From positions 3,602 to 67,601 of the forward strand of contig CAVOPA010000005.1 in NCBI GenBank assembly GCA_963697705.1: a stretch of 64,000 bases of DNA, read 5' to 3'. How positions within the stretch are numbered: position 1 is the stretch's first letter; every line of letters begins with the position of its first letter. The notes beneath the pieces were generated by a model. The model saw nothing but the letters and a program-made list of their open reading frames with translations, was not told the DNA's origin and made no database searches. Both the position numbers and the translations under genes were made by a program. Positions 49,266 through 57,881 of the stretch are shown in pieces. The DNA comes from CAVUCH01 sp963697705. Its GTDB lineage: Bacteria > Acidobacteriota > Vicinamibacteria > Vicinamibacterales > JAENWD01.

Positions 49266-50654
49266 ATGAAACCCTCCGCCTGTTGGTGTCGCGCCCTGGC
49301 CTCTCTCGCAGTCCTCACGCTTGCACCTCTTTCCGCATCAGCCCAGAACTGGATGACGGACGCCCGCAGGATAGGCATGGGAGGCGTCGGCGGCAGCTCC
49401 AACCTGGCCTCGGACATGATCGAGTCCCCGGGAGGACCTCACGCGACCGTCGTCATTCCCCTCGGGCTCTTTCAAGTGCTCGGCGACCTGGACATCTACC
49501 GGCCCTCGTCAGACGAGTTCGACCCCATTCGCGCGACGGAGTACATCCTCGCGCCGCTGCACTACACGTTCAACCGAAACGGCACCGGGTCGGGCATCGA
49601 CTTCATCAACGACCTGCTCGATGGACGATTGAGTCGGGACCTCAACGCGTATCGCGGCTTCGTGCCCACGTCGCAGCCGGTGGCGTACGGGCTGGCCGCG
49701 CCGAACTTCGGCGCCACCTTCCCCGTGTTCACGAGCGACCGGGCCACGCACAGCGTCTACGTCGGCGCCGGCGCCTACCTTCCGTTCCGCGGTGCGCTGG
49801 AGGTGGACGACCAGCTGACGTCAATCCTGTCCAGTGAGACCGACGTGTACGTGCCGAACGCGCGGTTCACGATCGAGAGCGGCGTCAGGGTGTCGCTGCC
49901 GCTGGCGATCACCGGGGGCTACCGCGGTCGGTTCCGGTGGCAGGACGGCGGCAGCAGCCGCGACGGGTTGTACGTGGCGTTCAACTACAACTACCTGAGG
50001 GGATTCGCTCACGAAGACACGGTGATGCGCCTGCGCCTGGACACCGACAGCCAAGGGCTCCTGACCATCAATCTCGCCGCGCCGTTCAACCCGATCGAAG
50101 TGGTGCGGCTCAGTTCGCGATCCGGCAACGGCTACGCGATGGATCTGGGTGCTGCCGTGGTCGTGAGCCGAATCGAAGTAGGCTTCGGCATCAACGGGCT
50201 CGCCAACCGCATCAGGTGGACCGATGTCGAAACCACCCGCTACTCCCTCGAGAACATCCTGACGGGCACCGGTGATTTCACCGAGAGATTGGTGACAGCC
50301 CCACGCGACGTGACTGTCGAACAGCCGCTCGAGTACGTCGGCACTTTCGGTTATCACGCCGATCGCTGGCAGGCGGCCGCGGAAACCGGCAAACGCATCT
50401 CGCACTATGCGCCGGACACGGGACGATTCAGCAGCACGTGGTTCCACACGGGCTTCGAGTACCGATTCGGCCTGCTCGAACCTCGGGCGGGAGCCTTCTA
50501 TTCACGGGGCCGCTGGACACCGGCTTTCGGAGTGGGCCTGAATTTCGGCAAGTTCGCCATCGACGTGGCCGGCTACTCGAACGACGCCAACGTCGAACGC
50601 GAGCGCCACCCGGCCATAGCCGTGTCATTACGGTTCGGAAGCCTACGCCCGTGA
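49266..50654 (+). CDS. outer-membrane beta-barrel protein (TraF/PorV-like)
   Basis: 462 residues from the ATG at 49266, where a signal peptide begins (CRALASLAVLTLAPLSASAQ). The mature start (DARRIGMGGVGGSSNLASD) is characteristic of conjugal-transfer TraF-like and PorV-like barrels, and the rest alternates hydrophobic and polar residues with many aromatic strand ends, closing with HPAIAVSLRFGSL. Such proteins are outer-membrane barrels of uncertain function. It is divergent from the broken TonB receptor and convergent with the DUF1801 gene, with foldback element copy 3 between. Confidence 0.78.
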   Translation: MKPSACWCRALASLAVLTLAPLSASAQNWMTDARRIGMGGVGGSSNLASDMIESPGGPHATVVIPLGLFQVLGDLDIYRPSSDEFDPIRATEYILAPLHYTFNRNGTGSGIDFINDLLDGRLSRDLNAYRGFVPTSQPVAYGLAAPNFGATFPVFTSDRATHSVYVGAGAYLPFRGALEVDDQLTSILSSETDVYVPNARFTIESGVRVSLPLAITGGYRGRFRWQDGGSSRDGLYVAFNYNYLRGFAHEDTVMRLRLDTDSQGLLTINLAAPFNPIEVVRLSSRSGNGYAMDLGAAVVVSRIEVGFGINGLANRIRWTDVETTRYSLENILTGTGDFTERLVTAPRDVTVEQPLEYVGTFGYHADRWQAAAETGKRISHYAPDTGRFSSTWFHTGFEYRFGLLEPRAGAFYSRGRWTPAFGVGLNFGKFAIDVAGYSNDANVERERHPAIAVSLRFGSLRP

Positions 50655-50684
50655 TTACCGACGTGGGGCATCGCGGAAACAGCC

Positions 50685-50944
50685 ACGGTTCCGGGTTCAG
50701 GGTTCCAGGGTGGGTTCCTCGTTCCTCGTGCGTTCCAGGTTCCCCGGCGGTTCAACGGTTCCGGGTTCTGGTCCGAGATCCAGATTCATCGCAGGCTCAT
50801 TGGGGCGAGGCGCTATCAGGAACCCGGCACTTGCGAACGCCGGGACCCGTGAACAAGGAACCTGGAACGAACCCGGAACCTGGAACGCAACCTGGAACCC
50901 AGAACCCGGAACCCGGAACCGTACCCAACACAGGTGAGTTCCGC
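50685..50944. mobile_element. GGTTCC/GGAACC foldback element, copy 3
   Basis: Same construction as copies 1 and 2: GGTTCC words, core (about 50782-50835), GGAACC words and the conserved end (on the minus strand GGAACTCACCTGTGTTGGG). No left terminal motif is seen, so this copy seems to have lost its left end. The right end abuts the duplicated 3' end of the DUF1801 gene. Confidence 0.7.
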
Positions 50945-50958
50945 GTCTAGCTGAGTGA

Positions 50959-51110
50959 CTTGTGACGTCGGGGCCGCTGCTTTGCCGAGATCGATCTGAT
51001 CACCAGCTTGCGGCCACCGGTTGCTGCCAGCGGTACTCGGGATTGCGCGACCGCCGCCGCGATGAGCGCCTCGATATCGGGCTCTTGAAGCCCTGCCGCC
51101 GTGGAACCGG
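50959..51110 (-). pseudogene. duplicated 3' end of the DUF1801 gene
   Basis: About 150 bp matching 51191-51342 with an offset of 232 bp and a few mismatches. It encodes the last ~50 residues (EPDIEALIAAAVAQSRVPLA, KLVIRSISAKQRPRRHK). Between the duplicate and the intact gene lies a second, degenerate foldback-element end (51157-51180), so the duplication took this end with it. Confidence 0.88.
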
Positions 51111-51181
51111 ATGAACGGTGGTGCGATAGGGGGGGTGCTCCGCGACAGGAGCGCGTAAGACAACACAAGCGAGAACTGGGC

Positions 51182-51658
51182 TTAGTTGATCTTGTGACGT
51201 CGGGGCCGCTGCTTTGCCGAGATCGATCTGATCACCAGCTTGCGGCCACCGGTTGCTGCCAGCGGTACTCGGGATTGCGCGACCGCCGCCGCGATGAGCG
51301 CTTCGATATCGGGCTCTTGCAGCACCGCCGCGGTGGGTAACCGGATGAACCGGTTCTGTGTGCCTGATCCCAGCAGGCGGCGATGCGGATCCGGCAGCGT
51401 CGCGCCTCGATAGAACGACAGGCCAACCCCGTTTGCCCCAGCGGCCAGCGACACGATGGTATCGCTCGGCCGTTCCGTCGGCGAATAGCCGATGACGAAG
51501 AAGTTGTAGTTGTCGTACACGAGTTCGTTGGCGGTCGGTAGCCGCCGCCGCAGTGCCGTGCGCACGTTCCGAATCAGGCGCTGGTGCTCCGGGGCGAATT
51601 TGCCGATGAAGCCCGCGAGGGCGGCGGCCGGATTCGTGGCGATTGCGCGCTTGGCCAT
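51182..51658 (-). CDS. DUF1801 domain protein
   Basis: 158 residues. The DUF1801 (YdhG-like) fold is recognisable from IGKFAPEHQRLIRNVRTALR, ANELVYDNYNFFVIGYS, GVGLSFYRGATLPDPHRRL and GTQNRFIRLP. The basic end (SISAKQRPRRHKIN) is unusual. The family is small and cytoplasmic, related by fold to frataxin; its function is not established. The 3' end is duplicated immediately downstream. It lies 75 bp from the end of the kinase-AAA-TPR gene on the same strand. Confidence 0.87.
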   Translation of the reverse strand: MAKRAIATNPAAALAGFIGKFAPEHQRLIRNVRTALRRRLPTANELVYDNYNFFVIGYSPTERPSDTIVSLAAGANGVGLSFYRGATLPDPHRRLLGSGTQNRFIRLPTAAVLQEPDIEALIAAAVAQSRVPLAATGGRKLVIRSISAKQRPRRHKIN

Positions 51659-51733
51659 GCCGCCTGCGTTTGAGCTGCCCGACGTACCCGCAGTCGCTTG
51701 TTCGATCCGGAGCGCAATGGCGAATATCGAGCG

Positions 51734-54700
51734 TCACGTATTCTCGGCGAATCTCGACGGGGAGAGCTTGTCGATCCGCTGCACCACTTCGGACTCGATG
51801 AACCGCCGACGCATCGTGTCATCCGGAAGCGCGTCGCGAATCTGATTGGCGACCGTGTGCGCTTCGGCAGCCAACGCGTCAGTCCCATCCAATGCCAGCA
51901 GGGCCTCGATCGCGACGAGCAGCAGCGCGGGATCCGCCGTTCGGCGCCCGAGCTGCACGGCAACGCCCACGTCGACGATGGCGTCGTGCGTCTGGCCGAG
52001 GGCGTGCAGTGCCTGTGCGCGTGTCACGAGGCCCAGCGTCTCGTACTTCGGCCGGCCTCTCGCGCGGCTCTGACGAATACCCTCGGTCGCCTCGGCGACA
52101 GCCGTGTCGAGCTCGCCCCGTGCGAGCGCCAGCTCCGCTCTCGCCTGACACAACCGTAGTCGCCACAGCCACTCGTGCCACCCTGCCGTGCTCCCGGCCT
52201 GTGTTTCCGTCTCGCGCAGGAGCGCCTCGGCGCGTCCGGGCTCGTGCCGGCGCGCGCAGACCAGCAGGAAGTCGATGCCGCCGCTCACGACGGACGGCGC
52301 AAAGTTGACGGTTCGCGCCAACTCGCGCGCCTCCAGCTGCAGCGCCTCCGCCCCCTCGTAGTCGAAGGTGCTCAGATGGAAGCCGCAAGACATGGCGATG
52401 GCGCGCGCCAGCAACGGCAGCACGCCATGTTTGAGACCGAACTGGCGGGCGTCGTCGAACACCCTTGCGGCCTCGCCGTACCGACCGGTGCCAGCGAGAC
52501 TCAAACCGAGGTGGCTGAGCGAGGACATCACCGACTGCGTGGCATGGGAGCTGCGCGCGATTTCTGCGTCCGATGCGGCAATCGCGACAGCCTCGGTCGC
52601 TCGTCCGGCGAGGTACAGCGCGAGCGTAGAATGAGTCGCGCCGAAGGCGACTGTCTGGATGACGCCGGCGCGAGCCCGCGCCGAGTAGTGCATCTCAATC
52701 GCGCCGCCGGGATCACCGCCGGCTTGACGGCATCCCGCCACGAGTGCCATGGCGTCGGCCGCGAGTACCGGCCGCTCCAGTCGTTCCGCCAGTGTCAGGG
52801 TTTCGGCCGCGAGCTGCTCGGTGGCAGGAATGTCGAACAACATGAACGAGGCCGTTGCGAGCTCGAGGAGAATCTGACACCGCCGCTCGGCCTGTTCCGG
52901 CTGCATGTATCGCAGCGCGTGTTGCAGCTCCGTCCTCTCCAGCGCCCATTGCGCCAGCGCGCCGAACGCTCGAGCGCGCCGCGTGTGGAGATCGAGGCGG
53001 CGCGCGTCGAGCTCCGCACTCGCGTCTGCGAACTCGAGCGACTGGAGCGCCATTTCATAGAAACGCGCCGCCTCCTCGTGCGCCATCGCGTCTGCGGCCC
53101 GATCGCCGGCTCTGGTGGCGTAGTCGATCGCCTTGTCGACGGGGCCGGACGGCGCCGCTTGCGTGAAGTGGTACGCCAGATCGGCCAGCGGCTGATTCGG
53201 CCTGCCGTGCGTGAGGTGTTCGAGGGCCTCGCCGACGCGCCGATGGAGCCGGACACGCCTGGGCGCGGTGAGCTCACCGTAGAGCGTCTCCCGGATCAGG
53301 GCATGCACGAAGCTGAAGCGCCCAGGAACCGCCGGAACCTCCGTGATGAGTTGGGCGCTGACGGCTTCATCCATGGCATCCAGCAGGGCGTTTTCCGAGA
53401 GATCGGCAAGGGCCTGCAGGACATTCAGATCGAAGTCGCGACCAATCACGGCGGCGAGGCTCAGGGCCCGATTGCACGGCTCGCTGACCCGCGACAGCCG
53501 GCGGCCGATCACCTCCTTGATCCCTTCGGGCAGGCCCACGTCGGTCACGCGCCCACTGGTGCCCGCGCTGCCGGTGCGTGCGAGGGCTCCGGTTTCGTTC
53601 AAGTGCCGCACCATTTCACCGACGAAGAACGGATTGCCGCCGGTGCTGTTGAAGACGGCGTGCACGAGCTGCGCTGAAGTCTCGGGTCCGGCGAGAGCGG
53701 CAATCAACCCCTGGACCTCGCCTTCGCCGAGACCGCGGAGCGACAATCGCGTGACGGCCTCTTCGCGTCGCAGATCTGCGAGCATTTCCGCGAGGGGATG
53801 CGTCCGCCCCAGCTCACTCTCGCGATACGTGCCCACGATGAGGAGCGAGCCGCCGGCGGACGATCGCACCACGTGCTTCAGCATGAGCAGGGTCGGCTTG
53901 TCGGCCCAGTGCAGGTCGTCGAGCACGACGACGACCGGCCGGGAGGTCGATGCCGCCGCAAGCAGCCCGCTGACGGCTTCGAACAGCCGGTAGCGTTGTG
54001 CGTCCGGGCTCATGGCCGCCGGCGAGGGCAAATCCGGAAGGCGTCGCAGCAGCTGCGGGATGAGCGGTGCCAGTTCGCCGCCACCGCCTATCGCCGCGAG
54101 GTTCTCCCGCAAATCCTCCCCGGGACAGACGTGCACGTACCAGTGGAGCGCTTCGACGAACGGCTGGTACGGCACCAGGGCTTCCTCGTCACTGCGCCCA
54201 ACGAGCACGGTTGCGCCTTCCTCGGCGCAGTCGTGTGCGAACTCGAGCGCCAGGCGTGTCTTGCCGATGCCCGGTTCGCCAGACAGCAGAAGCGCCTGTC
54301 GCCGGCCGTTTTTCGAGCGCGTCCAGATCTCCGCGAGGTGCGCGCGCTCGCGCTCGCGGCCGATCAGGCGAACCGCAGTCAGGACCGTTCCGACGATCGG
54401 CGGCGGCGGCAGGGACGCTCCGGATGCGACGTTCGGATCAGACGTGTGCGAGCCACGTCGCTGCAGGCCTGACGCGATGGTTTCCAGCACCAGCCGTACG
54501 TCCGCTGCCCGCTGGTAGCGTTGGACGGGGTCTTTCGCGAGGCACCGTTGCACCACCTCGCGCACGGGCTCGGGGACGTGCGGTGGCAGCGTGGCTGGCG
54601 GATCGCGCAGGATGGCCGAGAACAGCTCCGCAACCGTGCTGCCGTTGAACGGTCCCGTCCCGGTCAGCATTTCGTGCAGCAGCACCCCGAGTGCCCAGAT

Positions 54701-55294
54701 GTCCACCCGCGCGTCGACGGCGCCCGCCCGCAGCTGCTCCGGCGCCATCGCGTATGGCGTGCCCGCGGCGCTCGCGGCATCCCCAAGCGAGGCCCGCGTC
54801 ACCGCGTCCGGCGCCGTATCTACCCGCCGGGCCAGCCCGAAGTCCACCAGCTTCAGTCGACCGCCCGACGAGATGATGGCGTTCCCCGCCTTCAGGTCAC
54901 GATGCACGATGCCGCGGTCGTGCGCGTGCGCGAGCGCATCGGCGGCCTCGATGCCGTAGCGCACCGCATCCTGAGGCGGCAGCGCACCGGCTCGGGCGAT
55001 TTCGGCCACCGACTGGCCATCGATGTACTCCATCGCGATGAACGAGCCCCCATCGTCGATGCCGACCTCGTACACCGTGCAGATGTTCGGGTGATTCAGG
55101 GCAGAGGCGCTGCGGGCCTCCTGCAACACGCGGTCGGGTGAGCCGGTCGGTTCGCCCGGTGCGCCGAGCACCTTGATCGCGACCTGGCGCTCGAGCATGG
55201 GATCGAATCCGAGGAAGACGACACCCATACCGCCACGTCCCAGCTCGCGCTCAATCCGATACTTGCCGAGCGTACTGCCAGGCTTCAGCGACAT
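51734..55294 (-). CDS. Ser/Thr protein kinase fused to AAA ATPase and TPR repeats
   Basis: 1,186 residues, intact. The kinase occupies ~1-275: GRGGMGVVF (19-27), Lys41, HRDLKAGN (from 131), DFG (151-153), MAPEQLRAGAVDARVDIW. From ~310 an AAA_16-type ATPase module begins (LIGRERERAHLAEIW) with Walker A GEPGIGKT (339-346) and Walker B VVVLDDLHWAD (455-465). The second half is alpha-helical TPR-like (LDARRLDLHTRRARAFGALA, ALRYMQPEQAERRCQILLEL). No membrane helix is seen, so it is cytoplasmic. The plan resembles MalT-like and adenylate-cyclase-linked signal integrators with a kinase in front. It has its own promoter at 55351-55378. Confidence 0.93.
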   Translation of the reverse strand: MSLKPGSTLGKYRIERELGRGGMGVVFLGFDPMLERQVAIKVLGAPGEPTGSPDRVLQEARSASALNHPNICTVYEVGIDDGGSFIAMEYIDGQSVAEIARAGALPPQDAVRYGIEAADALAHAHDRGIVHRDLKAGNAIISSGGRLKLVDFGLARRVDTAPDAVTRASLGDAASAAGTPYAMAPEQLRAGAVDARVDIWALGVLLHEMLTGTGPFNGSTVAELFSAILRDPPATLPPHVPEPVREVVQRCLAKDPVQRYQRAADVRLVLETIASGLQRRGSHTSDPNVASGASLPPPPIVGTVLTAVRLIGRERERAHLAEIWTRSKNGRRQALLLSGEPGIGKTRLALEFAHDCAEEGATVLVGRSDEEALVPYQPFVEALHWYVHVCPGEDLRENLAAIGGGGELAPLIPQLLRRLPDLPSPAAMSPDAQRYRLFEAVSGLLAAASTSRPVVVVLDDLHWADKPTLLMLKHVVRSSAGGSLLIVGTYRESELGRTHPLAEMLADLRREEAVTRLSLRGLGEGEVQGLIAALAGPETSAQLVHAVFNSTGGNPFFVGEMVRHLNETGALARTGSAGTSGRVTDVGLPEGIKEVIGRRLSRVSEPCNRALSLAAVIGRDFDLNVLQALADLSENALLDAMDEAVSAQLITEVPAVPGRFSFVHALIRETLYGELTAPRRVRLHRRVGEALEHLTHGRPNQPLADLAYHFTQAAPSGPVDKAIDYATRAGDRAADAMAHEEAARFYEMALQSLEFADASAELDARRLDLHTRRARAFGALAQWALERTELQHALRYMQPEQAERRCQILLELATASFMLFDIPATEQLAAETLTLAERLERPVLAADAMALVAGCRQAGGDPGGAIEMHYSARARAGVIQTVAFGATHSTLALYLAGRATEAVAIAASDAEIARSSHATQSVMSSLSHLGLSLAGTGRYGEAARVFDDARQFGLKHGVLPLLARAIAMSCGFHLSTFDYEGAEALQLEARELARTVNFAPSVVSGGIDFLLVCARRHEPGRAEALLRETETQAGSTAGWHEWLWRLRLCQARAELALARGELDTAVAEATEGIRQSRARGRPKYETLGLVTRAQALHALGQTHDAIVDVGVAVQLGRRTADPALLLVAIEALLALDGTDALAAEAHTVANQIRDALPDDTMRRRFIESEVVQRIDKLSPSRFAENT

Positions 55295-55350
55295 GAGGTA
55301 CGAGGGCTCCAGGTTGGTGGTGCCGCTACGACGGGCGGCTCAGGATGCGC

Positions 55351-55378
55351 ATCATACGTCAGTGACTGGGCACGTCAA
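55351..55378 (-). promoter_or_regulatory. sigma70-like promoter of the kinase-AAA-TPR gene
   Basis: On the minus strand TTGACG (55373-55378), a 16-base spacer and TATGAT (55351-55356). The transcript would start near 55344, giving a leader of about 50 bases to the ATG at 55294. Confidence 0.55.
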
Positions 55379-55436
55379 CCTCCATACGGGTCTGCAACCA
55401 TCGTCGCCGCGGCGTCCGGACCGGTTACGCTGATCG

Positions 55437-57815
55437 TCAGCGAGGGAGATCAATCAGGACGATATCCGAGGCAAACAGCACGTAGCTTCCGTCAGGCGAC
55501 CACGCTGGGAGATAGCACTGCTTGTCATTGAGCCGCACCGGCGGGCTTCCGTCTCCGGGCACCACGAACAGCCCGGGCCCCTTGTCGTCGGAGCCTGTCA
55601 CGGCGACGGCCTTGCCGTCCGGCGACCATGCGGGCGCGTCTCGCACTTCAATGGAAGGCGCAAGGGCCCGCGGATTGGTACCGTCGGATGTCATGATGAA
55701 CAAGCCGGCGCGCCCGTGTTTCAGCGCTGAGATGGCAATCTGCTGGCCGTCGGCAGACACAGCTGGTGGGGCCAACACGGCGCCTTCGCTTGCCTTCCAC
55801 AGTTCGGCTGCTGAGCCGTCTTGAAACTTCCACAGGCCATCCGCCAGCTCGCGAGATGAAAGGTAAAGCAGATAGCCGGGACCAAAACGCGGTGAGGAGA
55901 CCTGAGCGGACGGCACCGGGATTACGGATGCCGCCGATTCCGGCGCCACGGAATTGGTGATGGGAACGGACCAAAGACTCGCGACTGGATTCGACACGGT
56001 CGCCACGAGACGTCGCGGCCGTCCGGGCAGGCGTGCGCTCGCCGCGATCGACGCAGTACTCGCTCGATTCCCACACTCAGGCGATGCTCCTCACGGCGTT
56101 CCAAGTCCATGGCGTAGAGCCACGTGCCGGTATTGTTTTCATCGCTCGCGATATACAGCAGCGTCCGCGCATCGAGCTGCGTCGGATAGGCCGTCCAGGC
56201 GTTGTGGTGGGTGACGCGCTCCGGCTCGCCGCCCGCAGCCGGCATCCGCCAGATATCGGATTCTTGAACGTTCCGTGTGGCGCGGGCGGAGTACACATAT
56301 CGGCCGTCGGGCGACCAGCCCATGAAGTGGTTGTGCTCGCCCGCAGCGACGGGAAAGACCTCGCGGGGGTTCGCGCCGTCCCTGTCCGCGACGTACATCG
56401 GGTCTCGGTTCTGAACGATTGAGAAGAACAGCAGCCGGCTTCCATCAGGCGACCACTGCGGATCTACGCGGTTATCGAGGTACGGACGTACAGGGCCACC
56501 GATGGTTGGGACAATCGCGGTGCCGACGGCAAAACCCTTACCGCCGGTCATCATCGTGACGTGCGAGCCGTCGGCGGAGAATCCCAGCACTCGGATCTTG
56601 CGAGCTCCAGAGAGCGGGGAACTTACCGTGCGTCAGATTCAGGAATTGGCCGCTGCCAAGTTGCAGGAGCCAAACATCGAGAGGTCCGTCCCGGTCGGAG
56701 ATGAAGGCGACGAAGTTCCCGTCGGGCGAAATGACGGCGTCGGTCTCGGCGCTCTCGAAGTCGGTGAGACGAGTAAAGGCGGCGCCCTCCAGCGGATTGC
56801 GCCACGCGTTCTGCCGACTGCCCACGACCCATGCGGACGACGACGGCGCCTGCCGCGAGGAGGGTGATGGCGGCGAGGGCGAGTCCACCATCGCACGCGG
56901 GGCGGGACGCCGGATGGCCCGGGCTGAACCGCGTGGGCGGGGCTCGAGTCGGCCACTCCTGACAACGCGCGCAGCGCGAACCCGACCTCACGCGCGGACT
57001 GAAACCGCTCGTCCGGATTCTTCTCGAGGCACTACCAGACGATTCGCTCGAGCTCCGATCGGAAGACCGCGAGCGGTGAGCGAGCGGCTCCGCTGGATCC
57101 TCGTGCACGAATGGCTGCCATCGTCTCCGGCGTCGGAGCCGCGGCGAACGGCAGCAGTCCCGCTCAGCGTCTCGTAGAGCACCGCGCCGAAGCTGAAGAT
57201 GTCCGATCGCGCGTCCGCTGCCAGGCCTGCGGACCTGCTCCGGCGCCATGTACGCCACGGTGCCCAGCACCAGCCCCGGCTGGGTCCCCGCCGGCAGGGT
57301 GGGCGAGCCGCTCTGCCCGGCTCGGATCGGCGCCGAGTCGAGCAGCTTGGCCAAGCCGAAATCGAGAATCTTGACGCGCCCATCCGACGTGACGAAGATG
57401 TTCTCGGGCTTGAGATCGCGATGCACGATCCCTTTGGCATGCGCGGCCGCCAGCGCGGCCGCCACCTGCAGCGCGTAGGCGCTCGCTTTGCGCACCGGCT
57501 CGGCGCCGCTGCCCAGCCGCTCACGGAGCGTTTCCCCATCGAGGAATTCGGAGACCAGATACGGCGCGCCGTCGAGCGCGCCGATGTCGAGGACGGCGAC
57601 GATGTTGGCGTGATTCAGCGCGCCGGCGGCCCGCGCCTCTGCTGGAACCGACGCAGGCGGTCGGGATCGGCCGAGAACGCCGCAGGCAATACTTTGATCG
57701 CGACGACGCGGCCGAGCCGCGGATCGCGGGCGCGATAGACCTCGCCCATGCCGCCGGCGCCCACGAACGCCTCGATCACATACTGCGCGAGTGTCGCACC
57801 GGGCGCAATCGGCAT
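55437..57815 (-). pseudogene. Ser/Thr kinase with PD40 propeller, heavily frameshifted
   Basis: The N-terminus is kinase-like (LAQYVIEAFVGAGGMGEVYR, VVAIKVLPAAF). After several shifts come AKGIVHRDLKPENIF, VKILDFGLAKLLD and LGTVAYMAPEQVR. Then a region with a membrane segment and PD40 blades in other frames (VISPDGNFVAFISDRDG, MGWSPDGRYVYSAR, AWSPDGKAVAVTGSD), ending with YVLFASDIVLIDLPR. At least six frame changes are needed between 57660 and 56000. No single product could carry a full kinase. It is the most decayed of the kinases together with 61042-63689. Confidence 0.85.
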
Positions 57816-57881
57816 GGCCTCTTTATGTCATCGACCTGCGCCAGCGGACCGGTCGGCGAACACACGGCCAGCCTCGGCCCG

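Noticed and set aside
21553..51180. Integron attC sites and a cassette array
   Set aside because: Some ends contain ACCCAAC or GTTGGGT resembling attC core boxes and lie after stop codons, but the boxes are inside-out relative to a real attC, the elements are 260-290 bp, the genes are not promoterless cassettes in a row, and no integrase is seen.
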